A DNA stretch of 64,000 nt from an uncultured Bacteroidales bacterium (GTDB taxonomy: Bacteria; Bacteroidota; Bacteroidia; Bacteroidales; Bacteroidaceae). Positions 8,007 through 16,316 of this stretch are shown one piece after another. The stretch's first letter is position 1; each line of letters starts with the position of its first letter. Below the pieces are notes generated by a model. That model had not been told where the DNA came from and made no database searches. It saw only the letters and a list, made by a program, of their open reading frames with translations. Location: contig CACYYM010000013.1 in NCBI GenBank assembly GCA_902778625.1, positions 1 through 64,000 of the forward strand, read 5' to 3'. Made by a program: the position numbers and the translations under genes.

Positions 8007-10442
8007 ATGTCACAATACGCCGATGTCATACTTCCCTTGCCTTTGCAGGGAGCCTTCACCTACGCTTTGCCGACCGAAATGGCTGATAAAGTGCAGGTTG
8101 GCTGCCGCGTTATTGTGTCGTTTGGAAGCAGGAAGTTCTACACCGCGATTGTGGTTCGTCTGCATGACGACACGCCGTCTTACCCGACAAAGCTCGTCAC
8201 AGATGTGCTCGACGAAAAGCCTGTCGTATTGCAAGAGCAGCTGTGTTTGTGGAAATGGATTGCGGACTATTATCTCTGTACGCTTGGCGATGTCTTCAAA
8301 GCCGCTTTGCCTTCCGGACTGAAACTGGAGAGCGAGAGCACCATCCTGTTGAACGAGGATTGGGAAGCCGAGTCGACTTTGCCACCAAGCGAAGAAAAGA
8401 TATGGCGAGCACTCAGGAAAAAGCCCGAACAAACACTGTTGAGTTTGCAGAAAGAGACAGGTATAAAGAGCATCCTATCCGCCGTAAAGAGTCTCCTTGA
8501 AAAAGGAGCTGTGCTAATGAAGGAGGAAATACGCCGCACTTATAAACCCAAGACGGTGACTTGTGTGCGGCTTAGCGAAGCATATCACAATGAAGCGCGT
8601 TTGCACGAAGCGTTCGATGCCTTGCAACGTTCCCCTCGACAAGAGGCTTTGCTGGCTTGCTTCCTCGACACAGAAGGAACGGTGGAAAAGCAAACTCTAC
8701 TGCAAAAGTCAGGTTGTTCGGAAGCCATTTTGAGAGAACTCTGCCAGAAAGGAATCCTCGAGACCTACGCCCAACCTGTTGAGAGATTACAGACAAAGCT
8801 GTCATCAAACGAGACAGAAGGTATCCCTTCGCCTTTGACAGAGGTGCAGCAACAAGCCATGAACAGCATCCTCAACCAGTGGCAAAGCCACAACGTCTGC
8901 CTTCTTCACGGCGTCACAAGCAGCGGCAAGACAGAAATCTATCTCCATCTTATGCTAAAGGCCCTTGCCGAAGGAAAGCAGGTCCTGTTCATGTTGCCCG
9001 AAATCGTCCTGACGGCTCAGCTCACAGAACGGCTTCGGCGTGTTTTCGGACCACGCTTGGGCGTCTATCACTCCCGCTATCCTGACCGAGAACGGGTAGA
9101 GCTTTACCAGAAGATGCTTAGCGATGAACCCTATGATATCGTGGTTGGCGTACGAAGCAGCCTCTTTCTTCCTTTCCGAAACCTTGGCCTGCTCATCGTA
9201 GACGAAGAGCATGAAACGTCTTTCAAACAACAGGATCCTGCCCCACGCTATCATGCCCGTAACGCAGCATTAGTGCTTGCAAAGCAAAACGGAGCGAAGG
9301 CCTTGTTGGGTTCTGCCACACCGAGTCTGGAATCGTACCATAATGCCTTGATTGGCAAGTACGGCCTCGTCACCTTGAAGACGCGGTTCGAAGGGCTCAG
9401 CCTGCCCGATATCGAGGTCGTCGATGTGCAGGAAATGCGCAGGAAGAAACTGATGACTGGCTTCTTCTCGCCGCAATTGCTTTGTCACATACGCAAGGCT
9501 TTGGAGCGACATCAACAGGTCATTCTCTTCCAGAACCGAAGAGGCTATGCCCCCGTCCTTGAGTGCAAGGAATGTGGCTGGACACCTCGTTGCGAGAAAT
9601 GCGACGTCAGCCTGACCGTTCACCGCGGTTACAGGGCAATGGTTTGCCATTATTGTGGCAAGACTTACAACATTCCGACGGTTTGTCCGAACTGCGAAGG
9701 CACAGACCTTTCCAGCAGGGGTTATGGGACGGAGCGCATCGAAGAGCAACTTCAAGCACTCCTGCCCGAGGCTCGCATCGCTCGAATGGACCTCGATACA
9801 ACAAGGTCGCGACAGAACTACGAACAAATCCTTCACGACTTCGAAGAGGGGCGGACGGACATTCTCATCGGCACTCAGATGGTCACAAAAGGCCTCCACT
9901 TCGACCACGTCAGCCTTGTTGGCATCCTTTCTGCTGATACAATGCTTGCCCAACCTGACTTTCGCAGTTATGAAAGAGCCTTCCAACTTATGGAGCAAGT
10001 TGCAGGAAGAGCCGGAAGAAAAGGTTCCGTCGGTCATGTCGTCTTGCAAACTCGGGACGCAGGCAACGCCATCGTTCAGCAAGTCGTGAGCCACAACTAC
10101 GAAGGCATGTATGCAGAGCAGGCAGAGGAGCGAGAGATGTTCCGCTATCCACCCTTCTGTCGCGTCATCTTTATCTACATGAAGCATCGCGATGAAAGCG
10201 TCGTAGAGAACCTCGCAAAAGACTTCGCAAGCCTTTTGAAGCAAGTATTTGGCACAAGAGTGCTCGGCCCAGACACTCCTCCAGTTAGCCGCGTTCAACT
10301 CCTCCACATACGAAAACTGATCTTGAAGATGGAGTTGGCGGCTCCGATGTCTGCGGTTCGCGAGCGCCTTCTCGCTCTTCAAAGCCAAATTCTCGCAATG
10401 CCTCAGTATCGCTCGGCACAGATATATTATGATGTTGATTAA
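8007..10442 (+). CDS. priA: primosomal protein N' (PriA replication-restart helicase)
   Basis: 811 residues from the start at 8007. The frame is open from an ATG at 7887, but that stretch is low-complexity and precedes the TACCTTTG box, so the family-like N-terminus MSQYADVILPLPLQGAFTY is preferred. Walker A (GVTSSGKTEIY), the DEEH box (LLIVDEEHETSFKQ) and a Cys-rich zinc-binding region (CKECGW, CEKC, CHYC, CPNC) between the helicase lobes are all present. PriA recognises stalled forks and reloads the replisome. The DUF4838 gene follows after 16 bases. Confidence 0.96.
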   Translation: MSQYADVILPLPLQGAFTYALPTEMADKVQVGCRVIVSFGSRKFYTAIVVRLHDDTPSYPTKLVTDVLDEKPVVLQEQLCLWKWIADYYLCTLGDVFKAALPSGLKLESESTILLNEDWEAESTLPPSEEKIWRALRKKPEQTLLSLQKETGIKSILSAVKSLLEKGAVLMKEEIRRTYKPKTVTCVRLSEAYHNEARLHEAFDALQRSPRQEALLACFLDTEGTVEKQTLLQKSGCSEAILRELCQKGILETYAQPVERLQTKLSSNETEGIPSPLTEVQQQAMNSILNQWQSHNVCLLHGVTSSGKTEIYLHLMLKALAEGKQVLFMLPEIVLTAQLTERLRRVFGPRLGVYHSRYPDRERVELYQKMLSDEPYDIVVGVRSSLFLPFRNLGLLIVDEEHETSFKQQDPAPRYHARNAALVLAKQNGAKALLGSATPSLESYHNALIGKYGLVTLKTRFEGLSLPDIEVVDVQEMRRKKLMTGFFSPQLLCHIRKALERHQQVILFQNRRGYAPVLECKECGWTPRCEKCDVSLTVHRGYRAMVCHYCGKTYNIPTVCPNCEGTDLSSRGYGTERIEEQLQALLPEARIARMDLDTTRSRQNYEQILHDFEEGRTDILIGTQMVTKGLHFDHVSLVGILSADTMLAQPDFRSYERAFQLMEQVAGRAGRKGSVGHVVLQTRDAGNAIVQQVVSHNYEGMYAEQAEEREMFRYPPFCRVIFIYMKHRDESVVENLAKDFASLLKQVFGTRVLGPDTPPVSRVQLLHIRKLILKMELAAPMSAVRERLLALQSQILAMPQYRSAQIYYDVD

Positions 10443-10458
10443 CCCAAAACCATAAACC

Positions 10459-12195
10459 ATGAAATCAAAACTATTCCTAACCTTCATCGTGTTGCTTCTC
10501 GCAACACAGACAAACGCCGCGAACTGGCTGTTCCGCGACGGCAAGAGCGACTACAAAATTGTCATCTCGGCAAGCGCTTCCACCTCTGAAAAGACGGCGG
10601 CAAAGGAACTGCAGCAGTACATCGAGCAGATGAGCGGCTGCCTCTTGCCCATCACAAACGACCTGAACACGAGCTCGCCACGCGTCATCGTTGGCTACAA
10701 CGCACGGTTGGCCCTCCTGACAGGCACAATGGAACCGGCAGCCAACGACGAAAGCTTCACCTATCAGACCGTTGGAAAAGACTTGCTCATCTGGGGCGGT
10801 TCGCAAAGAGGAACGATGTACGGCGTCTTCGCCTTCTTGGAACGTGAGCTTGGCATCCATTGGTTAACGCCAAAGTGCACAGTGCTGCCAACACACCATA
10901 GCTGGAAGTTGCGCAAGTTGAACCACAGCGAGAAGCCTTTCCTCGACTTCCGTTACAGCAACTACTTCGTGGCTTCGAACGTGCCGCAATGGAGCGCTCA
11001 CACTCGCGAAAACATGAAATGGAGCCCCACCATCAACGAGTATGGCAACATCGAGGCCTATTGGGGCGCTCACACTATGGGAGAGTTCGTCACCACAAAG
11101 GAGTTCTTCGGGTCGCATCCCGAGTATTTCTGCCTTCGTGACGGCAAACGTTACGGCGGCTACGGGCAGCTCTGCCTGTCAAACCCAGAGGTCCTCGAGG
11201 TCTGCAAGACAAGACTGATGCAATTCATGCGCAGAAACCCAAATTACAGAATCTACAGCCTTTCGCAGAACGACAACTTCCTCTTCTGCCAATGCGACAA
11301 GTGCAAGGCCATCGAGGACCAGTATGGCGGACACTCCGGACTGATTGTCTGGTTCGTCAATCAAGTGGCAGATGCGGTGAAACAGGAGTTTCCAGACAAG
11401 TTCGTGGGCACCTTTGCCTATCAATACTCAAGGCAGCCGCCCACAGGCATCAAGCCCCGCGAGAACGTCGTCATCAGGCTTTGCAGCATAGAATGTTGCT
11501 TTGCGCATCCCTTAGACGCAGGCTGTCCGCAGAACGAGAAGTTCATGTGCGACCTGAAAGGCTGGGCAGAGCTGGCGCCGCACCTCTTCATCTGGGACTA
11601 CATCGTCGATTACGCCCAGTACATCGCGCCTTGGCCCAACTTCCAAGTGCTTGGTCCGAACATCAAAGTCTTTGGCGACAACAAGGCGATAGGCGTGTTT
11701 GAAGAGGCGCAATATCAGTCCGCAGGGGCCGAGTTCGACGAGCTGAAGGCGTGGGTTGTCAACCAGCTTTTGTGGAACCCGGAACAGGATGTCGATTCGC
11801 TCGTCAGCATCTTCGTCAAGGGCTACTACGGCAAGGCGGCGCCTTACGTTAAGGAATACTACGACCTCTGCCAAAGCCTCGTGAAGCCGGATCTGCACTA
11901 CGGCATCTACATCCGCGAGAACCACGAGATTTACAGTGACGACTTCATCCTGAAAGCTTTCGCCATCCTCGACAAAGCAAAGCAGGCTGCCGAATCGGAC
12001 AACATTCGTGAGCAGGTTGACCGCGTCAGGATGCAGCCCCTTTATCTGTATTGCATGAGGCACAAAGCCGCGTCCATGCAGGACGGCAGATGGAGCGAGC
12101 TGAAAGGTTTGATGCAGAAGTACAAGGCCATGCACCGCGAAGGCCACAATCAGGCAGGCTTCTTCCAGCAGTTCGAAGCAGAGGCAAAAATGTAA
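10459..12195 (+). CDS. DUF4838-domain secreted protein, glycoside-hydrolase-like
   Basis: 578 residues with a signal peptide (about 1-20, TNA|AN). Residues about 25-125 resemble the alpha-glucuronidase/GH20-like N-terminal domain that often precedes catalytic barrels (TAAKELQQYIEQMSG). The body matches DUF4838, with RDGKRYGGYGQLCLSNPEV, SLSQNDNFLFCQCDKCKAIE and CSIECCFAHPL. These proteins are periplasmic or surface enzymes thought to act on polysaccharides; the substrate is unknown. It follows priA by 16 bases but is functionally unrelated. The stop codon at 12193-12195 lies inside the left boundary motif of the repeat element at 12190. Confidence 0.8.
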   Translation: MKSKLFLTFIVLLLATQTNAANWLFRDGKSDYKIVISASASTSEKTAAKELQQYIEQMSGCLLPITNDLNTSSPRVIVGYNARLALLTGTMEPAANDESFTYQTVGKDLLIWGGSQRGTMYGVFAFLERELGIHWLTPKCTVLPTHHSWKLRKLNHSEKPFLDFRYSNYFVASNVPQWSAHTRENMKWSPTINEYGNIEAYWGAHTMGEFVTTKEFFGSHPEYFCLRDGKRYGGYGQLCLSNPEVLEVCKTRLMQFMRRNPNYRIYSLSQNDNFLFCQCDKCKAIEDQYGGHSGLIVWFVNQVADAVKQEFPDKFVGTFAYQYSRQPPTGIKPRENVVIRLCSIECCFAHPLDAGCPQNEKFMCDLKGWAELAPHLFIWDYIVDYAQYIAPWPNFQVLGPNIKVFGDNKAIGVFEEAQYQSAGAEFDELKAWVVNQLLWNPEQDVDSLVSIFVKGYYGKAAPYVKEYYDLCQSLVKPDLHYGIYIRENHEIYSDDFILKAFAILDKAKQAAESDNIREQVDRVRMQPLYLYCMRHKAASMQDGRWSELKGLMQKYKAMHREGHNQAGFFQQFEAEAKM

Positions 12196-12545
12196 ATAAA
12201 TTTCTCTGAGCGACGCGATTTAAGCGCGTTTCTTGGCTCGGGCGGCACTTTCCTACCCCAGACACGAAAAACGCGCTTAAATCGCGTTTCGCTTTATAAT
12301 CGGGCATTTGCAAGGCCTTTCTTAAAGACCCGATGCAAAGAAAATACAATCGCAAGGCGAAAAAATGTCAAATTAAGCGAGAATTATTGACTCTTTCAAC
12401 GTGTCGTGCTGGTCATCTTCGCACAGGGAAATTGCAAACTCCGCGTGCCGCGTTGACCATTTCCGCGTGCGGCGTTTGAAAACTTCCCTCGTCGAGTCAC
12501 CCGACACAACACTAGGAGACATGATTTTATGTAAAGGTTTTTCTG
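12190..12545 (+). repeat. 339-base-spaced intergenic element, copy 1
   Basis: Boundary motifs ATGTAAAT (12190) and ATGTAAAG (12529) are exactly 339 bases apart, as in the copies at 32038 and 55152. Offset 25 holds GCGATTT and offset 85 GCTTAAATC, both shared with copy 2. Offset 106 holds ATAATC, shared by all three copies. From offset 207 (12397) to 12528 there are six units of exactly 22 bases with CRCGTG / GTTG / CAAA cores. It fills the gap between the DUF4838 gene and the ribE promoter. No coding sequence was seen in 12196-12679. Confidence 0.75.
12213..12287. repeat. 19-base perfect inverted repeat
   Basis: Arms ACGCGATTTAAGCGCGTTT (12213-12231) and its reverse complement (12269-12287) are separated by 37 bases. 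The hairpin begins 18 bases after the DUF4838 stop and lies inside the first part of the repeat element. It has no T-run, so it is not a normal terminator. The copy at 32038 keeps only a weaker version of this pairing. Confidence 0.75.
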
Positions 12546-12620
12546 AATTATTCCGCACGCTTTAGGCAACCCTCGAAAGTACTTTCGCTCGACAAAAAAA
12601 GGAAAAACTTACGTTTTCCC

Positions 12621-12651
12621 TTTGTTTTGTGCTCGCTTATTCGTACCTTTG
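12621..12651 (+). promoter_or_regulatory. promoter of the ribE-folA-thyA operon
   Basis: TTTG (12621-12624), then 19 bases, then TACCTTTG (12644-12651): a full match to the Bacteroidetes housekeeping promoter. It lies 28 bases before the ribE start at 12680. Confidence 0.8.
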
Positions 12652-12679
12652 TAGGCGAAATCAAATCGTAAATGACATT

Positions 12680-13282
12680 ATGTTTTCCGGAATAGTTGAA
12701 AGTATGGCGCGTGTCATCGCCATTGAACACGAGCAGGACAACGTGCATCTCACTTTGACGTGCCCATTCGTAGAAGAGCTCAACATCGACCAAAGCATTG
12801 CCCACAACGGCGTTTGCCTGACCGTCGTTCGTCTCGAGGCAGGGACTTACACCGTGACAGCCATGCGAGAGACGTTGGAACGGAGCAATCTGGGGCTGCT
12901 CAAGGTTGGCGACGAGGTGAATGTGGAACGCTCGATGATGATGAACGGGCGATTGGACGGACACATCGTACAAGGCCATGTTGACCAGACTGCCGTTTGC
13001 ATCGGCGTCGAGGACCAGCAAGGCAGCCATCAATACACCTTCAAATACGAGAGCTCGAAAGAGATGGTGAAGCACGGCTACTTCACCGTGGACAAGGGCA
13101 GCGTGACCGTCAATGGTGTCAGCCTCACCGTATGCCGTCCCACGGAAGACACCTTCCAGGTCTGCATCATTCCCTACACCTTCGACAACACCAACTTCCA
13201 TGCCATCAAGCCAGGCACCGTTGTCAACATTGAGTTCGACATCATCGGCAAATACCTCGCACGAATGCAATCATTATTATAA
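12680..13282 (+). CDS. ribE: riboflavin synthase, alpha subunit
   Basis: 200 residues from the ATG at 12680. An earlier in-frame ATG (12629) lies inside the promoter and is rejected; MFSGIVE is the canonical N-terminus of the family. Two lumazine-binding repeats are visible (AHNGVCLTV at about 50 and GSVTVNGVSLTV at about 145). The enzyme dismutates two 6,7-dimethyl-8-ribityllumazines to riboflavin. It is the first gene of a compact operon; the next gene starts 2 bases after its stop. Confidence 0.95.
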   Translation: MFSGIVESMARVIAIEHEQDNVHLTLTCPFVEELNIDQSIAHNGVCLTVVRLEAGTYTVTAMRETLERSNLGLLKVGDEVNVERSMMMNGRLDGHIVQGHVDQTAVCIGVEDQQGSHQYTFKYESSKEMVKHGYFTVDKGSVTVNGVSLTVCRPTEDTFQVCIIPYTFDNTNFHAIKPGTVVNIEFDIIGKYLARMQSLL

Positions 13283-13284
13283 AT

Positions 13285-15018
13285 ATGAAACGTTATCTTC
13301 TTATAGTTCTGGCTGTCCTGATGGCAGCCACGATGTCGGCAGGAAAGCACATCGCTCTTTGGCCTAAAGGCAAGATGCCAGACGCACAACCGCAACAAAT
13401 TGCCGCTATGACGGCAGAAGTGAATCAGGAAGGCTTTAATCCCGACAAAAGCAGGATGCCTTTCCTCGAATGGATGGACAAGCCCGAGACGCCAAACGGC
13501 GGTTGCATGATTCTCATCTCGGGTGGCGGCTACAACAACACTTGCGACAACAGCCTCATCACACTCTGGACGAAGCGCTTCACAGAGCTGGGCTTCCAAT
13601 GCGTCAACTTTGTCTATCGCACCCCTCGACCCGAAGGTCTGCCCATCTACAAGACCGCTTGGGAAGATGGTCAGCGAGCCGTCCGCATGGTGCGCAGCGA
13701 GGCAAAGAAGCGCGGCTTCGACCCTGAGAAGATTGGCACGATAAGCATGTCGGCCGGCTCGCACTTGGCGCTACTCCTCGCAACCAGTTCGCAGACTCCT
13801 GCCTATGCTCGCGTTGACAACCTCGACGATGTGCCCTGCCACGTGAACTTCGCCATCGTGAACGCTCCTGCCTACGCTCTCAGCGACAGTGAAGGCGGCA
13901 CACCCAACGTCCGTTTGGGTTATGGACCCGACGTCAAACTCGACACCATCTTCCACTTCGACGAGAAGACTTGCCCGATGAGCCTGCATCACGGCGGCAA
14001 CGACCCGTACAGTCCCAACGCATCTACGCAAGTCTTCCGTCAGCTTCGCAAGCGCAAGATACCCGCAGAACTGCATCTCTATCCAGGCAAAGGACACGGC
14101 GCATTCGGCCTTGAACGCGGCATCGAGTTCCTGCAACAAATGGACTTGTTGCTCACGCCGCTCGCTCCAGAGGTTGACATCATGAAGCGTTTCGACAACG
14201 ATAACGACCGTGCGAAGTACGTCAAGGAGAACATTTGGCCGGAGGGCAAAATGCCTTATCCGCAGGCAAACCAAGGCACGCCGTACATTGAATGGCACAT
14301 CCCTGCCAACCTCAAAACGAAGGCCATCCAGATCATCTATTCCGGCGGCAGCTACAACGGCAATAACCCTGACGGATTCGAAGTGGCTCCTGCCCGACGT
14401 TACCTCAACAGCCTCGGCATGGCAGTAGTAACCATGCGCTATCGCACACCGCGCCCTGCGCCGGAAACGGGCTTGAAGAAGCACATCTCTGCTTGGCAAG
14501 ACTTGCAGCGCGCCATTCGTATCGTCAAGAGTAAGGCTGCCGACTACGGTCTTGACCCGAACAACATCGGCATCATGGGCAGCAGTGCTGGTGGGCACCT
14601 CACTTTAATGGGCGTCACTTCGTCTGTGCAGCAAGCCTATCTTCCCATCGACAACCTCGACAAGCAGCCTTGCAATGTGCAATGGGGCATTGGCATCTAC
14701 CCTGCTTATGCTCTTACAGATGGCATAGAAGAGCACAACACAACGAGCGGCACGGATGACAGCGCTGTGCTCGTCCCCGAGTTCAACTTTGACCTGAAGA
14801 CTGCCCCAATGCTCTTCGTACATGGCGACGAGGATGCCTGGGCTGCGATGAACTCGGTCAAGACATGGGAAAAGATGCGTGCGATGGGTATTCAAAGCGA
14901 GCTTCACATCCTTGCAAAGCGCACCCATTGCTTCCAGAGAACGGCTTCCCCAGGCACGGGCAGCTACACTTATCTCGAGCGAATCAGCGAGTTCCTAAAA
15001 GAAATGAAGAAACTTTAA
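13285..15018 (+). CDS. exported tandem alpha/beta hydrolase (two esterase domains)
   Basis: 577 residues with a signal peptide (about 1-19). Two complete alpha/beta-hydrolase domains of the acetyl-esterase/lipase type follow each other. Domain 1 (about 25-290) has nucleophile Ser156 in SMSAGS, Asp240 in HGGND and His271 in GKGHG. Domain 2 (about 310-577) has Ser434 in GSSAGG, an Asp in HGDED and His548 in KRTHC. Both carry the same YRTPRP motif and an IWPxGKMP segment, so they arose by duplication. Domain 1 has Ser in place of the first Gly of the nucleophile elbow. Deacetylation of polysaccharide is a reasonable guess. The neighbours ribE and folA are unrelated in function. Confidence 0.85.
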   Translation: MKRYLLIVLAVLMAATMSAGKHIALWPKGKMPDAQPQQIAAMTAEVNQEGFNPDKSRMPFLEWMDKPETPNGGCMILISGGGYNNTCDNSLITLWTKRFTELGFQCVNFVYRTPRPEGLPIYKTAWEDGQRAVRMVRSEAKKRGFDPEKIGTISMSAGSHLALLLATSSQTPAYARVDNLDDVPCHVNFAIVNAPAYALSDSEGGTPNVRLGYGPDVKLDTIFHFDEKTCPMSLHHGGNDPYSPNASTQVFRQLRKRKIPAELHLYPGKGHGAFGLERGIEFLQQMDLLLTPLAPEVDIMKRFDNDNDRAKYVKENIWPEGKMPYPQANQGTPYIEWHIPANLKTKAIQIIYSGGSYNGNNPDGFEVAPARRYLNSLGMAVVTMRYRTPRPAPETGLKKHISAWQDLQRAIRIVKSKAADYGLDPNNIGIMGSSAGGHLTLMGVTSSVQQAYLPIDNLDKQPCNVQWGIGIYPAYALTDGIEEHNTTSGTDDSAVLVPEFNFDLKTAPMLFVHGDEDAWAAMNSVKTWEKMRAMGIQSELHILAKRTHCFQRTASPGTGSYTYLERISEFLKEMKKL

Positions 15019-15019
15019 C

Positions 15020-15511
15020 ATGGCAAGCATCAACATCATAGCCGCCATCGCGGAGAACAACGCCATTGGTCTCAACGGCAAACTCCTCTATTGGCTGCCT
15101 GCCGACCTGCGTCGCTTCAAGGCACTCACCACGGGTCACACCATCATCATGGGTCGCAAGACGTTCGACAGCCTGCCGAAAGGAGCACTACCCAACCGCA
15201 GGAACGTTGTCCTCTCTCGCAGCAAGAAGAACTTCCCTGGCGCAGAGCGCTATGCGTCTCTCAAGGACGCGCTTGCCAGTTGCGCTGCCGACGAAGACGT
15301 CTATATCATTGGTGGAGCGAGCGTTTATGCTGAAGCGTTACCACTCGCGAACCGCCTTTGCCTCACGGAAGTGCATGCAACGCCAAAGGAAGCCGATGCC
15401 TTCTTCCCCGACTTCAATCGCGACGAATGGAAAGTCAGCTTTCGAGAAGAACATACTAAGGACGAGAAGCACGACCAAGACTACACCTTTATTGATTATA
15501 TTAGAACATGA
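15020..15511 (+). CDS. folA: dihydrofolate reductase
   Basis: 163 residues, the usual length. The N-terminus [31 protein letters not shown], the GRKTFDSLP segment and [14 protein letters not shown] are diagnostic. It reduces dihydrofolate with NADPH, regenerating the cofactor that thymidylate synthase consumes. It starts 1 base after the hydrolase stop, and its last 4 bases overlap the thyA start (ATGA), so folA and thyA are translationally coupled. Confidence 0.96.
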   Translation: MASINIIAAIAENNAIGLNGKLLYWLPADLRRFKALTTGHTIIMGRKTFDSLPKGALPNRRNVVLSRSKKNFPGAERYASLKDALASCAADEDVYIIGGASVYAEALPLANRLCLTEVHATPKEADAFFPDFNRDEWKVSFREEHTKDEKHDQDYTFIDYIRT

Positions 15512-16305
15512 AACAATATCTCGACCTACTGCAACGCATCCTCGACGAAGGCGTCCGTAAGGAAGACAGAACTGGCACAGGAACCATCAGCATCTTCGGA
15601 CATCAGATGCGCTTCGACCTGAGTCAAGGCTTTCCCTTACTCACAACGAAGAAGGTACACTTGAAAAGCATCATATACGAACTGCTTTGGTTTCTCGATG
15701 GCAACACCAATGCCAAGTGGTTACAAGAGCGAGGTGTGCGCATCTGGAACGAGTGGGCAGACCCCGAGACAGGCGACCTCGGTCATATCTACGGATATCA
15801 GTGGCGCTCGTGGCCTGATTACGATGGCGGCTTCATCGACCAGATTCAAGAGGCCGTCGATGCCATCAAGCACAATCCCGACAGCCGACGCATCATCGTA
15901 TCTGCCTGGAACGTCGCAGACATCAAGAACATGAACCTGCCGCCCTGTCATGCGTTCTTCCAGTTCTACGTGGCCAACGGCAAACTCTCCTTGCAACTCT
16001 ACCAAAGGAGCGCAGATTGCTTCCTCGGCGTGCCGTTTAATATCGCCTCATACGCCTTGCTTTGCATGATGATGGCACAGGTTTGCGGACTCGAGCCGGG
16101 CGACTTCATCCACACGACTGGCGATACACACATCTACTTGAACCACTTGGATCAAGTACATTTGCAACTCAGTCGCGAGCCTCGCAAGCTGCCACGAATG
16201 ATTATCAATCCAGAGGTGAAGGACATCTTCAAGTTCCAATACGAGGACTTCACCCTTGAAGACTACGACCCCTACCCCGCCATCAAAGGCGTTGTAAGCG
16301 TTTAA
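15508..16305 (+). CDS. thyA: thymidylate synthase
   Basis: 265 residues, matching the classical ThyA length. The nucleophile is Cys147 in [11 protein letters not shown]; the N-terminal [11 protein letters not shown] and C-terminal [10 protein letters not shown] segments are canonical. It methylates dUMP using methylenetetrahydrofolate, giving dTMP and dihydrofolate. It overlaps folA by 4 bases. Confidence 0.97.
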   Translation: MKQYLDLLQRILDEGVRKEDRTGTGTISIFGHQMRFDLSQGFPLLTTKKVHLKSIIYELLWFLDGNTNAKWLQERGVRIWNEWADPETGDLGHIYGYQWRSWPDYDGGFIDQIQEAVDAIKHNPDSRRIIVSAWNVADIKNMNLPPCHAFFQFYVANGKLSLQLYQRSADCFLGVPFNIASYALLCMMMAQVCGLEPGDFIHTTGDTHIYLNHLDQVHLQLSREPRKLPRMIINPEVKDIFKFQYEDFTLEDYDPYPAIKGVVSV

Positions 16306-16316
16306 AACAAATACCC

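Noticed and set aside
12190..12545. The 339-base element as a MITE or insertion-sequence remnant
   Set aside because: The boundary motifs are direct, not inverted, repeats; no target-site duplication was seen; and copies have diverged without any indel, unlike decaying transposons.
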